Positions 23,872 to 32,981 of a stretch of 64,000 nt of DNA are shown here, one piece after another; position 1 is the stretch's first letter, and each line of letters starts with the position of its first letter. Source of the stretch: an uncultured Erysipelotrichaceae bacterium (GTDB lineage: Bacteria > Bacillota_I > Bacilli_A > RF39 > UBA660). The notes below the pieces were generated by a model. That model did not search any database and had not been told where the DNA came from. It worked only from the letters and a program-made list of their open reading frames with translations. The DNA lies in NCBI GenBank assembly GCA_902789225.1, contig CADANC010000002.1:124001-188000 (forward strand), in the 5' to 3' direction. The position numbers were made by a program, and so were the translations under genes.

Positions 23872-24069
23872 CTAAAACATTCTAAATGTAGTAAATACAT
23901 CCATTATAAAATTTGTTACTAAATATATGATTGATATTGTTAATAAAAAATAAAATAAAGTTGATTGAAAAGGTCTATTTTTTTTAAATATTTGATTAAT
24001 ATTAACTGAGTCTATTGCCCAGATTGTTAATATTGATACTATTATATATACAAAAAACTTACCTTTCAT
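23872..24069 (-). CDS. DUF1146 (YwzB-like) small membrane protein
   Basis: About 65 residues with two membrane segments and the conserved linker NINQIFKKNRPFQSTLFYFLL. This is the DUF1146/YwzB family, common near the ATP synthase or murA genes in Firmicutes and of unknown function. ATG 24069 is chosen because GAGGAAGG lies 5 bases upstream; a further ATG at 24084 lacks one. The start overlaps the end of rpiB, so translation is coupled. Confidence 0.82.
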   Translation of the reverse strand: MKGKFFVYIIVSILTIWAIDSVNINQIFKKNRPFQSTLFYFLLTISIIYLVTNFIMDVFTTFRMF

Positions 24070-24508
24070 AATTACCTTCCTCATACATAGATATTTTGTT
24101 TATTCTACGATTATGTTTTTCTAAATTAGAAAATGGTGTATTAATAAATGTTTTTACTATTTCAATAGCATCTTCTAAAGATGTCTTTTCTCCAAAAGCA
24201 ACTATATTACTATTATTATCATTTCTTGTATATTTTGCCTCTTCTGAATTAGATACTTTTGCACATCTTATTCCTTTGACTTTATTACATGCTATAGATA
24301 TTCCTATTCCAGAACCACAGATAGCTACTCCAAAATCAACATCACCTCTTACAACTGATTCTCCTAATTTAAAGGCATAATCTGGATAATCTGTTGATTC
24401 TTCACTATTTGTTCCATAGTCTTCTATTTCATATGAGTCTTTAAAATAATTAATTAATTCTTCTTTTAATTTTAATCCTCTATGATCACTAGCAAATCCT
24501 ATTTTCAT
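24059..24508 (-). CDS. rpiB: Ribose-5-phosphate isomerase B
   Basis: A 149-residue RpiB/LacB-family isomerase interconverting ribose 5-phosphate and ribulose 5-phosphate in the pentose phosphate pathway. KIGFASDHRGLKLKEEL, DYGTNSEESTDYPDYA and VAICGSGIGISIACNKVKGIRCA are family hallmarks; Cys69 in ICGSGIG is the expected catalytic Cys. AAAGGTGAAAA precedes the start. Supplying ribose 5-phosphate links it to prs elsewhere in the window. Confidence 0.93.
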   Translation of the reverse strand: MKIGFASDHRGLKLKEELINYFKDSYEIEDYGTNSEESTDYPDYAFKLGESVVRGDVDFGVAICGSGIGISIACNKVKGIRCAKVSNSEEAKYTRNDNNSNIVAFGEKTSLEDAIEIVKTFINTPFSNLEKHNRRINKISMYEEGNYER

Positions 24509-24950
24509 TTTTTTTCACCTTTTTCTTTCCTAGCTTAATAAAATTCATTTCTCCATATTCTTGAGATAATAGTAACAATTCAGCTTTTGTAGTATCATTT
24601 ATAACTCCATTATTATACTCATCTATTTCTCTTATATTTGATGGTAACTCGGTAGCATAATAATCAGATTCTAATATTATATCTCTACTTAGTACGTATT
24701 TTTCATTACTATTTATGTTTTCTAGAAAAATTGAATATCTATAATATCTAGTTCCTATGTTTATCCTAGCTCCGGACATATGGCAAGTATATGTTTTCTT
24801 TGCTTTAGCCTCTTTAATTCTTGGATAACATAACAAAACTCTTCCATGAGAACAATTATCTATTAAACTTTGTTCATATAATTCATATGACTTTTGTTCT
24901 GATAATCCTTCTATATATCCATTTTTTAATATCTCTCTAACTTCATTCAT
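24489..24950 (-). CDS. Unknown 153-residue soluble protein
   Basis: I do not recognise this protein. It is soluble, begins with a helix (MNEVREILKNGYIEGLSEQKSYELYEQSLIDNC), has a central KTYTCHMSGARINIGTRYYRYSIFLEN segment that could be a small beta barrel, and ends in a basic tail (LGKKKVKKNENRIC). Four Cys at residues about 33, 41, 56 and 153 do not form an obvious zinc knuckle. Shine-Dalgarno GGGAGTAC precedes ATG 24950. Its 3' end overlaps rpiB by 20 bases, so the two are co-expressed. Confidence 0.65.
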   Translation of the reverse strand: MNEVREILKNGYIEGLSEQKSYELYEQSLIDNCSHGRVLLCYPRIKEAKAKKTYTCHMSGARINIGTRYYRYSIFLENINSNEKYVLSRDIILESDYYATELPSNIREIDEYNNGVINDTTKAELLLLSQEYGEMNFIKLGKKKVKKNENRIC

Positions 24951-24994
24951 CCTGTACTCCCTACTTGAATTATAACATTAGATAAAAAAAAAGA

Positions 24995-25015
24995 AAACTG
25001 ATTATTATTCAGCTT
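24995..25015 (-). terminator. Intrinsic terminator of rpmE
   Basis: AAACTGA / TCAGCTT around a 7-base loop (one G-T pair). Leftward reading ends in a long T run. It overlaps the rpmE stop. Confidence 0.7.
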
Positions 25016-25223
25016 CTTGTTTAGTATCAAAACCATATTTCTTGTTGAATTTATCTACACGACCAGCATGAGATGCTCTAGTTTGTTGTCCTGTATAGAA
25101 TGGATGACAAGCTGAACAAACTTCAACATTAATTTCTTCTTTGATTGATTTTGTTTTGAAAGTATTTCCACATGCACAAGTAACTGTACATTCTTTCATT
25201 TCAGGATGAATTCCTTTTTTCAT
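25005..25223 (-). CDS. rpmE: Ribosomal protein bL31, zinc-type
   Basis: A 72-residue L31 with the zinc-binding set CACGNTF (CxC) and [13 protein letters not shown] (CxxC), so it is the Cys-containing, zinc-replete form. ATG 25223 is chosen because GGGAGGAAG lies upstream and the protein then begins [14 protein letters not shown], the normal L31 start. A strong promoter is visible upstream (25282-25310). Confidence 0.96.
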   Translation of the reverse strand: MKKGIHPEMKECTVTCACGNTFKTKSIKEEINVEVCSACHPFYTGQQTRASHAGRVDKFNKKYGFDTKQEAE

Positions 25224-25281
25224 TAATACTTCCTCCCTTCGCCATGACCAAAAATAAGTCATAGATATGAATTGCTTTTAT

Positions 25282-25310
25282 ATTGTAGCAAGTTTTCCTT
25301 ATTTTTGCAA
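25282..25310 (-). promoter_or_regulatory. Sigma-A-type promoter of rpmE
   Basis: Leftward: -35 TTGCAA (25310-25305), 17-base spacer, -10 TACAAT (25287-25282). This is a near-ideal housekeeping promoter about 60 bases before the rpmE start. Confidence 0.65.
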
Positions 25311-25367
25311 GGTTTTTGTCATTTTATTTTTTTAAAATATATATTATAATTAAATGGAGGTGTTAAG

Positions 25368-26657
25368 ATGGAACTTGTTATTGATATACCTAAAGAAGAA
25401 TATGAATCTTTTGTAGAGAAAAGTCCTTATGGTCATTTCATGCAAAGTTATTATTTTGGTCAAATAAGAAAATATAAAAATTTTATTCCTCATTATGTAG
25501 GACTTCGTAATAATAAGAAGTTAGTTTGTGTTGCTTTATTACTTGAAAAGAAACTTTTAATGGGTTATTCATATTACTATTGTCCTAGAGGATATGTTAT
25601 AGATTTTAACAATCATGAATTAGTTAAAGATTTTACTGAACAATTGAAATTCTATGCTAAGAAAAATAAAGCAATCTTCATTAAACTAGATCCTGCTATT
25701 AAATTACATGATTTAGATCCTGAAGGTAATGTTATTGGTAATGATAATACTGAAATTGTTAATTATTTAAAAAGTATTGGATATAAACATCTTGGATATA
25801 ATTTGGGATTTGAAAGAGAACAGCCTAGATTTACTTTTAGAATAGATTTAGATAAACCTTTTGATGAGGTATATTCTAATATGCATCCTACTACTAGAAA
25901 AATATTAAATAAGGGTAATCAATATGATTTAGATGTTTATAAAGGTAATATTAAAGATATGAATGATTTTTATATTACTATGAGTGAAACATCTAAAAGA
26001 GAAGGTATTATACAAGCACCTATCGACTATTATAAAACATTCTATAAAGAATTTAATGATGTTGGAATGAGTGATTTATATATAGTTAAAGCAAATATTA
26101 AAAAGGTTAAAGCTTCATTTAATAATAAAATCAAAGAAGTTAAGAGTACTATTGATACTCTTAATGATAAGATTGTTAAAGGAAAAGACGTAGAAAAAAA
26201 TCAAAATAAAATAAATGATTTAGAAAAGCAATTAGATAAACTTAAAACTATGTTAAGTAATATAAATAATATTAAAGAAAAAGAAATTGTTCTTTCTTCT
26301 ATTATTACTGTTAAATATGGTGATAAAGTATGGACTGTTCATGGTGGAAACAATTCAAAACTAATGGAATTAAATGGTAATTATTTATGTTATTACACTA
26401 TTATGAGGGATGCTCATGAGGAAGGATATAAGTGTATGGATTGTTTTGGTACATGTGGTTATGCTAATCCAGATAAAAATAATCCAATTTATGGAATCCA
26501 CTCTTTTAAAAAGAGACTTGGTGGTGAATATACTGAGTTTATTGGAGAGTTTGATCTAATTACTAATAAATATATGTATTTTATGTTTAAAACATTAATT
26601 CCTATATATAGAAAAATTAAAAGAAATAAAAGTATAAGTAAAAAGGATGAAGATTAG
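25368..26657 (+). CDS. FemX/MurM-type aminoacyl transferase (peptidoglycan bridge)
   Basis: A 429-residue FemAB-family protein with two GNAT-like halves. These enzymes add amino acids from aminoacyl-tRNA to the stem peptide of lipid II to build the interpeptide bridge. Conserved parts include FMQSYYFGQIRK, NMHPTTRKILNKG, DLYIVKANI, WTVHGGNNSKLMELNGNYLCYYTIM, CFGTCGYANPDKN and the final HSFKKRLGGEYTEFIGEFDL. A lysine-rich coiled-coil arm (about 243-306), as in other Fem proteins, is inserted. AATGGAGGTG precedes the ATG. Which residue it adds is not shown. It converges with murA at a shared hairpin. Confidence 0.9.
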   Translation: MELVIDIPKEEYESFVEKSPYGHFMQSYYFGQIRKYKNFIPHYVGLRNNKKLVCVALLLEKKLLMGYSYYYCPRGYVIDFNNHELVKDFTEQLKFYAKKNKAIFIKLDPAIKLHDLDPEGNVIGNDNTEIVNYLKSIGYKHLGYNLGFEREQPRFTFRIDLDKPFDEVYSNMHPTTRKILNKGNQYDLDVYKGNIKDMNDFYITMSETSKREGIIQAPIDYYKTFYKEFNDVGMSDLYIVKANIKKVKASFNNKIKEVKSTIDTLNDKIVKGKDVEKNQNKINDLEKQLDKLKTMLSNINNIKEKEIVLSSIITVKYGDKVWTVHGGNNSKLMELNGNYLCYYTIMRDAHEEGYKCMDCFGTCGYANPDKNNPIYGIHSFKKRLGGEYTEFIGEFDLITNKYMYFMFKTLIPIYRKIKRNKSISKKDED

Positions 26658-26669
26658 TCTTCATCCTTT
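26642..26669. terminator. Bidirectional terminator whose loop holds both stop codons
   Basis: AAAGGATGAAGA (26642-26653), loop TTAG, TCTTCATCCTTT (26658-26669). The rightward FemX-type gene stops with TAG and the leftward murA with TAA, both in the loop. Each arm encodes Lys-Asp-Glu-Asp on its own strand. Confidence 0.85.
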
Positions 26670-27919
26670 ATTTCTTTTAGTTTTACTTTGGCGCCTACGC
26701 TAGTTAATTTTTCAATAATTTGCTCATATCCTCTTAAGATGTGTTCTACGTTAGTTACTGTTGTTTTACCTGATGCAACTAATCCTGCTGCTACCATAGC
26801 TGCTCCTGCTCTTAGGTCTGTTGCAACTACTTGGTGTCCTTTTAATTCTGTTGGGCCCATAATTGTTGCTGTTTGATTTTTAATAGTAATATCTGATCCC
26901 ATCATATTTAAATAATTTATATGCATAAATCTATTTTCCCAGATTGTTTCTGTTAATTTTGATTTTCCATTACATTGAGTTAATAAAACTGTTAATGGTT
27001 GTTGTAGGTCTGTTGGAAATCCAGGATATACAGCTGTTTTTATATTAGTAGGTTTTAGATTTGTTCCTTTGCTAACTATTACATAATCTTGACCTACTTC
27101 TAGATCTATTCCGATTTCTTCTAATTTTGATAATAGAGCTTCTAAATGTTCTGGAATTAAATTATCTATTTTTAGATTCTTTCCGCATAATGCTCCCATT
27201 ATAATATAAGTTCCTGCTTCAATTCTATCTGGTATTATTTCATGGAAGCATTTATGTAAGCTTTCTACTCCTTCTATTTTTATTGATGAAGTTCCTGCTC
27301 CTGTTATCTTTGCTCCCATATTATTTAAGAATGTAGCAACACTAACTATTTCTGGTTCTTTAGCAGCATTATCTATAACTGTTTTTCCTTTAGCTAATAC
27401 AGCAGCTAACATAATATTAATAGTTGCTCCTACTGAAGCTATATCTAAATAAATGTTAGCTCCTTTTAATTCTTTGGCTTCGACAGTATACTTACTCTTA
27501 TTCTTTGTAACTACTGCTCCTAATGCTTCAAATCCTTTTAAGTGTAAGTCTATTGGTCTTGCTCCTATTGAACATCCGCCTGGGAAAAACATTGATACTT
27601 TATGATATTTTCCTAATAATGCACCCATGAAATAATAAGATGCTCTTAATTTCTTAGAATGTTCTTCTGCAATTTCTGTATTTACCATATTTTTTGGATT
27701 TATAACTAAACTTCCACTTGCACGTGTAGTTTCTACTTTTAAATCATGTAATATATCACATAATGCATCTGTATCTGTTATTTCAGGAATATTACAAATA
27801 GTAACTTCTTCATCTGCTAAAATTGCAGCAGGAATAATTGCAACAGTTGCATTTTTTGCACCGCTTACTCTTATGGTCCCCTCTAAATCTCTTCCGCCTT
27901 CAATTTCAATTATCTTCAT
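26654..27919 (-). CDS. murA: UDP-N-acetylglucosamine 1-carboxyvinyltransferase
   Basis: A 421-residue MurA, the first committed step of peptidoglycan synthesis: it moves enolpyruvate from PEP to UDP-GlcNAc. SGAKNATVAIIPAAILADEEV is the conserved start, FFPGGCSIGARPIDLHLKGFEALGA carries the active-site Cys that reacts with fosfomycin, and TDLQQPLTVLLTQ and DLRAGAAMVAAGLVASG complete the set. AGGAGAGT precedes ATG 27919. The last residues KDED are coded by one arm of the shared terminator. Confidence 0.96.
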   Translation of the reverse strand: MKIIEIEGGRDLEGTIRVSGAKNATVAIIPAAILADEEVTICNIPEITDTDALCDILHDLKVETTRASGSLVINPKNMVNTEIAEEHSKKLRASYYFMGALLGKYHKVSMFFPGGCSIGARPIDLHLKGFEALGAVVTKNKSKYTVEAKELKGANIYLDIASVGATINIMLAAVLAKGKTVIDNAAKEPEIVSVATFLNNMGAKITGAGTSSIKIEGVESLHKCFHEIIPDRIEAGTYIIMGALCGKNLKIDNLIPEHLEALLSKLEEIGIDLEVGQDYVIVSKGTNLKPTNIKTAVYPGFPTDLQQPLTVLLTQCNGKSKLTETIWENRFMHINYLNMMGSDITIKNQTATIMGPTELKGHQVVATDLRAGAAMVAAGLVASGKTTVTNVEHILRGYEQIIEKLTSVGAKVKLKEIKDED

Positions 27920-27995
27920 ATATACTCTCCTATCTGATAGTTCTACAATTTTATAATAATTTGTAAGATAGTTTTTGTCAAATATAGTAACACTT

Positions 27996-28820
27996 TTAAT
28001 GTAAATTTGGTGTTACAAATATCATTCTATCTCTTCCCTGTAAATCCTTTTTTATTACTATTTGTACATCTTTCAAATAGTTGTTAATTAAAGTCTCTAT
28101 ATCTTTTGCTTGATCTGCACCTATTTCAAAAGCTATTAAAAACTTATCTTTAAGATTTTTATTAATATCTTTTAATATTTTCTTATAACAGTCTAGTCCA
28201 TCTTTTCCTGCATATAGGGCAAGATGAGGTTCATTTGTTTTTACTATATCTTCTATTTCTTCATCATCTTTTATATATGGTGGATTTGAAATAATGATAT
28301 CATATTTTCTTTTCACATTAGATAAGCAATCACTTTGAAAAACATTTGCTTTAGAATTTAAATTTCCACAGTTTTTGTTAGTAACTTCTAATGCTTTTTC
28401 AGATATATCTATTAAATCCACAGTTTTTGTTAATAATTTCTTTTCTAATGTTAATCCGATTACTCCACTGCCACATCCTATATCTAAAATTTCCACAGGA
28501 TTTGTGAATAAAGTTTTTGCTATTGAGATTGTATTTTCTACTAATTCTTCTGTTTCAAATCTAGGAATTAATACATTTTCATTAATATAGAAATCTTGTC
28601 CATAAAAATTTATATGACCTAATACATATTGAATTGGTTTATTATTCTTTAATGCTTCTATTTCTTTTGTATATATTTTCATTTTGTCTTCAGGCACTTC
28701 ATCATTTAAATGAACTAATAATTCTAATGGATTTAGATTTAGTAAGTCACCTAACAATATCTTGGCGTGTTCTGAATGAATTTCTTTTTTAGCATATATT
28801 AGAGCTTGCTCAATCGTCAC
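27996..28820 (-). CDS. prmC: Release factor glutamine methyltransferase
   Basis: A 274-residue PrmC/HemK. It N5-methylates the Gln of the GGQ loop of release factors. EILDIGCGSGVIGLTLEKK is the SAM-binding loop and IIISNPPYIKDDEE is the catalytic NPPY motif. The start is GTG 28820 with AAGGAGAAG upstream, and it overlaps prfA by 11 bases, as in most Firmicutes. Its substrate is the product of the overlapping gene. Confidence 0.95.
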   Translation of the reverse strand: MTIEQALIYAKKEIHSEHAKILLGDLLNLNPLELLVHLNDEVPEDKMKIYTKEIEALKNNKPIQYVLGHINFYGQDFYINENVLIPRFETEELVENTISIAKTLFTNPVEILDIGCGSGVIGLTLEKKLLTKTVDLIDISEKALEVTNKNCGNLNSKANVFQSDCLSNVKRKYDIIISNPPYIKDDEEIEDIVKTNEPHLALYAGKDGLDCYKKILKDINKNLKDKFLIAFEIGADQAKDIETLINNYLKDVQIVIKKDLQGRDRMIFVTPNLH

Positions 28821-29880
28821 TTTCTTCTCCTTGAAGCTTCTTTAATTGTTCAGCTTCTCTTAGCGCTGTAAATAATTCATTTAAGTCTCCATCCATAATT
28901 CTGTCTAGATTTTTACTAGTAAATCCTATTCTATGATCTGTTACTCTATTTTGTGGATAGTTATATGTTCTTATTTTTTCTGCTCTATCTCCAGTTCCTA
29001 TTTTATTTCTTCTTTCTGCACCTGATGCTTCTTCTTGCTCTTGTAATTTCATTTCATATAATCTAGATTTTAATACTTTCATAGCTTGTTCTTTATTTTG
29101 AATTTGACTTCTTTCATTTTGACAAGTTACTACTGTATTTGTAGGTAGATGGGTAATTCTAACTGCTGAGTCTGTTGTATTTACTCCTTGTCCACCTTTA
29201 CCACTTGATCTATAGATATCTATTCTTAAATCTCCTGGATTTATTTCTATATCTATTTCATCATCTACTTCAGGCATAGCAAGAACTGTTGCTGTAGAAG
29301 TTTGTAATCTACCATTTGCTTCTGTTACTGGTACTCTTTGAACTCTATGAGATCCACTTTCATATTTAAAGAATGAATAAGCATCTTTTCCTGATATAAT
29401 GAATTCTATTTGGCTATATCCTCCTGCAGTTCCTTCTATTGAGTTGTATACATCATATTTAAATCCTTGTTTTTCAGCATATCTTGTATACATTCTGAAT
29501 AGATCCCCTGCAAAGATATTTGCTTCGTCTCCTCCGGCTGCTCCTCTAATTTCCATAACTACATTTTTGTTATCATTAGGATCTTTTGGAATTAATAATA
29601 TTTCTAATTCTCCTTCTAATTTTGCTTTTTCTGAAGTTAGATTATTAAATTCTTCTTTAGCCATTTCTCCTAAATCAGGATCATTCATCATTTCTTTAGC
29701 TTCTTCAATATCATTTAATACTTTCTTATATTGTTTATAACATGCTATTAATTCTTCTAAATTAGCTAATTCTTTGGAATATTCCTTTGTTTTATTAACA
29801 TCACTTAATACCTCTTGTTTTGTTAGTTCTGTTTCCAAAAAATTATATCTCTCAAGTATTTTGTCTAATCTTTCTATCAT
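28810..29880 (-). CDS. prfA: Peptide chain release factor 1
   Basis: About 356 residues, standard RF1 length. It reads UAA and UAG stop codons. SSGKGGQGVNTTDSAVRITHLPT contains the GGQ peptidyl hydrolysis loop methylated by PrmC. The region AEKIRTYNYPQNRVTDHRI is conserved. ATG 29880 is used because AAAGGATT lies upstream; an alternative upstream ATG at 29898 adds six residues not seen in the family. Confidence 0.96.
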   Translation of the reverse strand: MIERLDKILERYNFLETELTKQEVLSDVNKTKEYSKELANLEELIACYKQYKKVLNDIEEAKEMMNDPDLGEMAKEEFNNLTSEKAKLEGELEILLIPKDPNDNKNVVMEIRGAAGGDEANIFAGDLFRMYTRYAEKQGFKYDVYNSIEGTAGGYSQIEFIISGKDAYSFFKYESGSHRVQRVPVTEANGRLQTSTATVLAMPEVDDEIDIEINPGDLRIDIYRSSGKGGQGVNTTDSAVRITHLPTNTVVTCQNERSQIQNKEQAMKVLKSRLYEMKLQEQEEASGAERRNKIGTGDRAEKIRTYNYPQNRVTDHRIGFTSKNLDRIMDGDLNELFTALREAEQLKKLQGEESDD

Positions 29881-29934
29881 ATAATATAATCCTTTCAATC
29901 AGTTTGTATTATAACATAATAATTAGCAGAAAAA

Positions 29935-29955
29935 AACTAGATTAATTATCTAGTT
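29935..29955 (-). terminator. Intrinsic terminator of rpoE
   Basis: AACTAGAT / ATCTAGTT with a 5-base loop containing the rpoE stop. Leftward reading continues TTTTTC. Confidence 0.65.
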
Positions 29956-30388
29956 CTAATTCATCTTCATCAATAATTACAAGATCTTTTAAATCTTCAT
30001 CTGTTGAATCATCAGAATAAGCATCATCAGTGTCATCATAATTGTCTTCTTCTGACATTTCCATATCACTTTGAGATACATTATCTTCTTCTTCAAGATC
30101 TTCATCATCTTCTTCGTCTTCATCGATATTTGATGAAGATTTATGATTAACTCTTAAATCTAATTTTCCATTATCTAATAAAATAAAATCTTTATCTGTT
30201 GATATTTGTGTGTAATATTCAGCAATTTTGTTTTCAAATGTTGATTCTGGTAATTCTAATAGACTTATTATTTTCTTAAATAAATCTGCAATTGTTTGTG
30301 GTTTTTTTGCATCTTGAATAATTAATTTAGTTATTTCTTTATTTGTTAATTGTTCTAATTCTTCTTTTTTCATTTTTTTTAGGCTCAT
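29942..30388 (-). CDS. rpoE: RNA polymerase delta subunit
   Basis: A 148-residue delta factor. The N-terminal domain (about 1-85, KKMKKEELEQLTNKEITKLIIQDAKKPQTIADLFKKIISLLELP) is the folded HARE-HTH part that binds RNA polymerase. The C-terminal 60 residues are almost all Asp and Glu, the disordered tail that displaces nucleic acid and increases promoter recycling. AAGGAGGGCC precedes the start. Its place beside argS, prfA and prmC is a rearranged version of the Bacillus order. Confidence 0.93.
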   Translation of the reverse strand: MSLKKMKKEELEQLTNKEITKLIIQDAKKPQTIADLFKKIISLLELPESTFENKIAEYYTQISTDKDFILLDNGKLDLRVNHKSSSNIDEDEEDDEDLEEEDNVSQSDMEMSEEDNYDDTDDAYSDDSTDEDLKDLVIIDEDELELDN

Positions 30389-30482
30389 TTTTTGGCCCTC
30401 CTTGCGACATTTTGCTTAATTAAATTTACCATTAAACTTATAACACATATCTTTTATACGTGCAATAGTTTTTTTTAATATT

Positions 30483-31148
30483 TTATGCATATATTTTTCT
30501 ATATTGATTATTTTTTTCTTCTTTTTCAAATGAGCTTGCCATTTGAGTATAGAAATATGCTTCATTTTCCTCAGGAGATTCACTTAATGGTAATCCTCTT
30601 CTATTTAATATTATTATATTTACTAGTTCCTTTTGAACAGACTTAGATGTGCTTACTTTTTCTAGATTATCTTTATTAACATTATCATTTAATAAGACAT
30701 CAAAACTATCATATACAGCTTTTAGTCCTTCTATTCCATTTTTTTCATATTCTCTTTTATATACAGCTTCCGCTTTTACTGCTAATTTTCTATATTCCTT
30801 TATCGGAGCATAGAAATCTTGTATCTTATCATATTTTGTATTTAATTGTTTTATTAAATGAGCTAGAGTTATTTTTACATTTTCATCTTCAAAAATAGTA
30901 TTATCATCATTAAATATTGAATCTACCATATCCAAAGTAAAATCTTCTCTTTTTGCTGTTTCAGGACTTTCATTATAAATTCCTGATAATAATACTAATT
31001 GTACTAATGTTGATTCTAAATATCTTTCTATTTCTTTCTTTAAATATTCATCTCTATAAATTTTATGATATTTTTTCTTTTCTCCTACTACTTCTTTTAT
31101 ATGATTTCTAATGTTGTTTGGAAAAGTTGACTCTTCTATTTTTTCCAT
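30483..31148 (-). CDS. Unknown 221-residue helical protein
   Basis: I do not recognise this protein. It is soluble and almost all helical, with Lys/Glu-rich helices (KKEIERYLESTLVQLVLLSGIY, LKQLNTKYDKIQDFYAPIKEYRKLAVKAEAVY) and a conserved-looking LNRRGLPLSESPEENEAYFYTQM stretch near the C-terminus. ATG 31148 is chosen because it follows an AAGGAGAA Shine-Dalgarno; the frame continues upstream through a probable -10 element TATAAT (31185-31180), which would not be translated. It sits alone between argS and rpoE. Confidence 0.6.
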   Translation of the reverse strand: MEKIEESTFPNNIRNHIKEVVGEKKKYHKIYRDEYLKKEIERYLESTLVQLVLLSGIYNESPETAKREDFTLDMVDSIFNDDNTIFEDENVKITLAHLIKQLNTKYDKIQDFYAPIKEYRKLAVKAEAVYKREYEKNGIEGLKAVYDSFDVLLNDNVNKDNLEKVSTSKSVQKELVNIIILNRRGLPLSESPEENEAYFYTQMASSFEKEEKNNQYRKIYA

Positions 31149-31221
31149 TTTTTTCCATTTCTCCTTAATGACTAGAATATTATACACTTATTTATAAAAA
31201 TATCAATACTTTTATTAAAAA

Positions 31222-31240
31222 AGATTGCATAACGCAATCT
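31222..31240 (-). terminator. Intrinsic terminator of argS
   Basis: AGATTGC / GCAATCT with loop ATAAC. Leftward reading ends TTTTTT. It overlaps the argS stop. Confidence 0.75.
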
Positions 31241-32981
31241 ACATTTTATCAGGTACTTTAATAGCTAAAATATCTAATAATATACTACATATATTATAAG
31301 TTAGTTTAGTCATAGTTAACCAGTTTGTTCTTTTTTCAATATCTTCTTCTGTTAATACCTTGTTTTTAGCATAAAAAGTATTATATAGTGAACAAATATT
31401 GAATATATAATCTGCTATTTCATTTAATGATCTTGTTTTTAATGCTTTATTAATTATATTTGGTAAATCTAATATTAATAGTACTAGATCTTTATAATCA
31501 TCTTCAATCTTAGTAATTTTAGATTTATCCATATCAGCTGCATTATTTAGAAGGGATTTCATTCTAATTGTTGTATATAGAATATATGGGCCAGTTTTGC
31601 CTTCAATATCAGTGAATTTTTCTACTTCAAAGATATAATCTGTTTCTCTATATGGTACTAAATCTGCATACTTTAGAGCAGCTATTGCTACTGTTTTAGC
31701 TATTTCTGGAGCCTCTTCTTCAGTAACTTTATCATTATTAATTCTAGTAATTGTAGAATTATAAACTAAATCAATTAATCCTTTTAGAGTCATTACTCCG
31801 CCATCTCTAGTTTTAAATGGTTTTCCATCTTTACCATTCATTGTACCAAAGCCTATATGTTCCATTTGTTCTTTTTTAAATAAACCTAGTTTTTCTATAG
31901 CTCTAAATACTTGTTCAAAGTGTAGTCCTTGACGAGAATCTACTACATACCATATTTCATCTGGATTAATTTCTTCTTTTCTTTGTAGTAATGTTAATAA
32001 ATCAGTTGTTTCATAAGAAATTGTTCCATTTGATTTAATATATAGAAGTGGTGGTATTTCAATCTTGTCACTTTCTTCTTTTACTTCTATTACTTTAGCT
32101 CCTTCACTTTCAACTAAAATATTCTTTTCTTCAATTATTTTATCTAATTTATCTTGATATTCTATGGCATCACTTTCGCCATTCCAAAGTTCAAAGTCTA
32201 CGTTTATATCATTATAAACTTCTCTTATATCTGCCTTTGATATTTCAACTATCTTTTTCCATAAGTCATAATATCCTCTTTCATGGTGTTGTATCTTATT
32301 TGTTATATCTCTTCCATCTTCTAGATAGGCTTCATCATCTTTTGCTCTTTGTGATGCATATGGATATATTTCTTCTAAATCTTCATTAGATATAGGTAAT
32401 TCTACTTCTGAATAATCTCCTTCATATTTTTCATCAAAATATGGTAGATCAGGATATCTTTCTTTTAATTCTTTAACTACAAAACCTAATGGTCTTCCAT
32501 AATCTCCTAGATGAGCATCTCCTATTACCTCATATCCTACTGATTTAGCTAAACGTTTTAGTGCTTCACCAATGTTTGCACTTCTCAAATGTCCTACATG
32601 TAATGCTTTCGCAACATTAGCTCCACCATAATCAATAACTATCTTCTTAGGATCTTTTTTCTCAATAAGATCTTTTGGATTATTAACTGCTTTATTGATG
32701 TTTTCTATTAAGTATTCTTCACTTAATTTTAGATTGATAAAACCTGGACCCGCAATATTAATATCAGTAAATATTTTATTGCTTTCTAATTCTTTTACTA
32801 CATTTTCAGCTATTTCTCTTGGATTAGCATGATAGATTGAAGCTAGGGCCATACAATCATTAATTTGATAATCACCTAAATCTTTTCTAGCAGAAGGTTT
32901 TAATTCAACTTTTTCTACTTTGTATCCGGCTTTTTCAAAAGTTTTTATTAATTCATTATTTATCTCAGTAATTATATTCAT
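31239..32981 (-). CDS. argS: Arginyl-tRNA synthetase
   Basis: A 580-residue class I ArgRS that charges tRNA-Arg. NVAKALHVGHLRSANIGEALKRL contains the HIGH-type motif (HVGH), and the N-terminal Add-1 domain that grips the tRNA D-loop is present. The C-terminal anticodon domain ends AIKVPDKM, close to the standard VLGVxxPxxM ending. The start overlaps ywiB by 4 bases with TAAAGGAGAT upstream, the same pairing as ywiB-argS in Bacillus. No T-box leader is seen. Confidence 0.96.
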   Translation of the reverse strand: MNIITEINNELIKTFEKAGYKVEKVELKPSARKDLGDYQINDCMALASIYHANPREIAENVVKELESNKIFTDINIAGPGFINLKLSEEYLIENINKAVNNPKDLIEKKDPKKIVIDYGGANVAKALHVGHLRSANIGEALKRLAKSVGYEVIGDAHLGDYGRPLGFVVKELKERYPDLPYFDEKYEGDYSEVELPISNEDLEEIYPYASQRAKDDEAYLEDGRDITNKIQHHERGYYDLWKKIVEISKADIREVYNDINVDFELWNGESDAIEYQDKLDKIIEEKNILVESEGAKVIEVKEESDKIEIPPLLYIKSNGTISYETTDLLTLLQRKEEINPDEIWYVVDSRQGLHFEQVFRAIEKLGLFKKEQMEHIGFGTMNGKDGKPFKTRDGGVMTLKGLIDLVYNSTITRINNDKVTEEEAPEIAKTVAIAALKYADLVPYRETDYIFEVEKFTDIEGKTGPYILYTTIRMKSLLNNAADMDKSKITKIEDDYKDLVLLILDLPNIINKALKTRSLNEIADYIFNICSLYNTFYAKNKVLTEEDIEKRTNWLTMTKLTYNICSILLDILAIKVPDKM

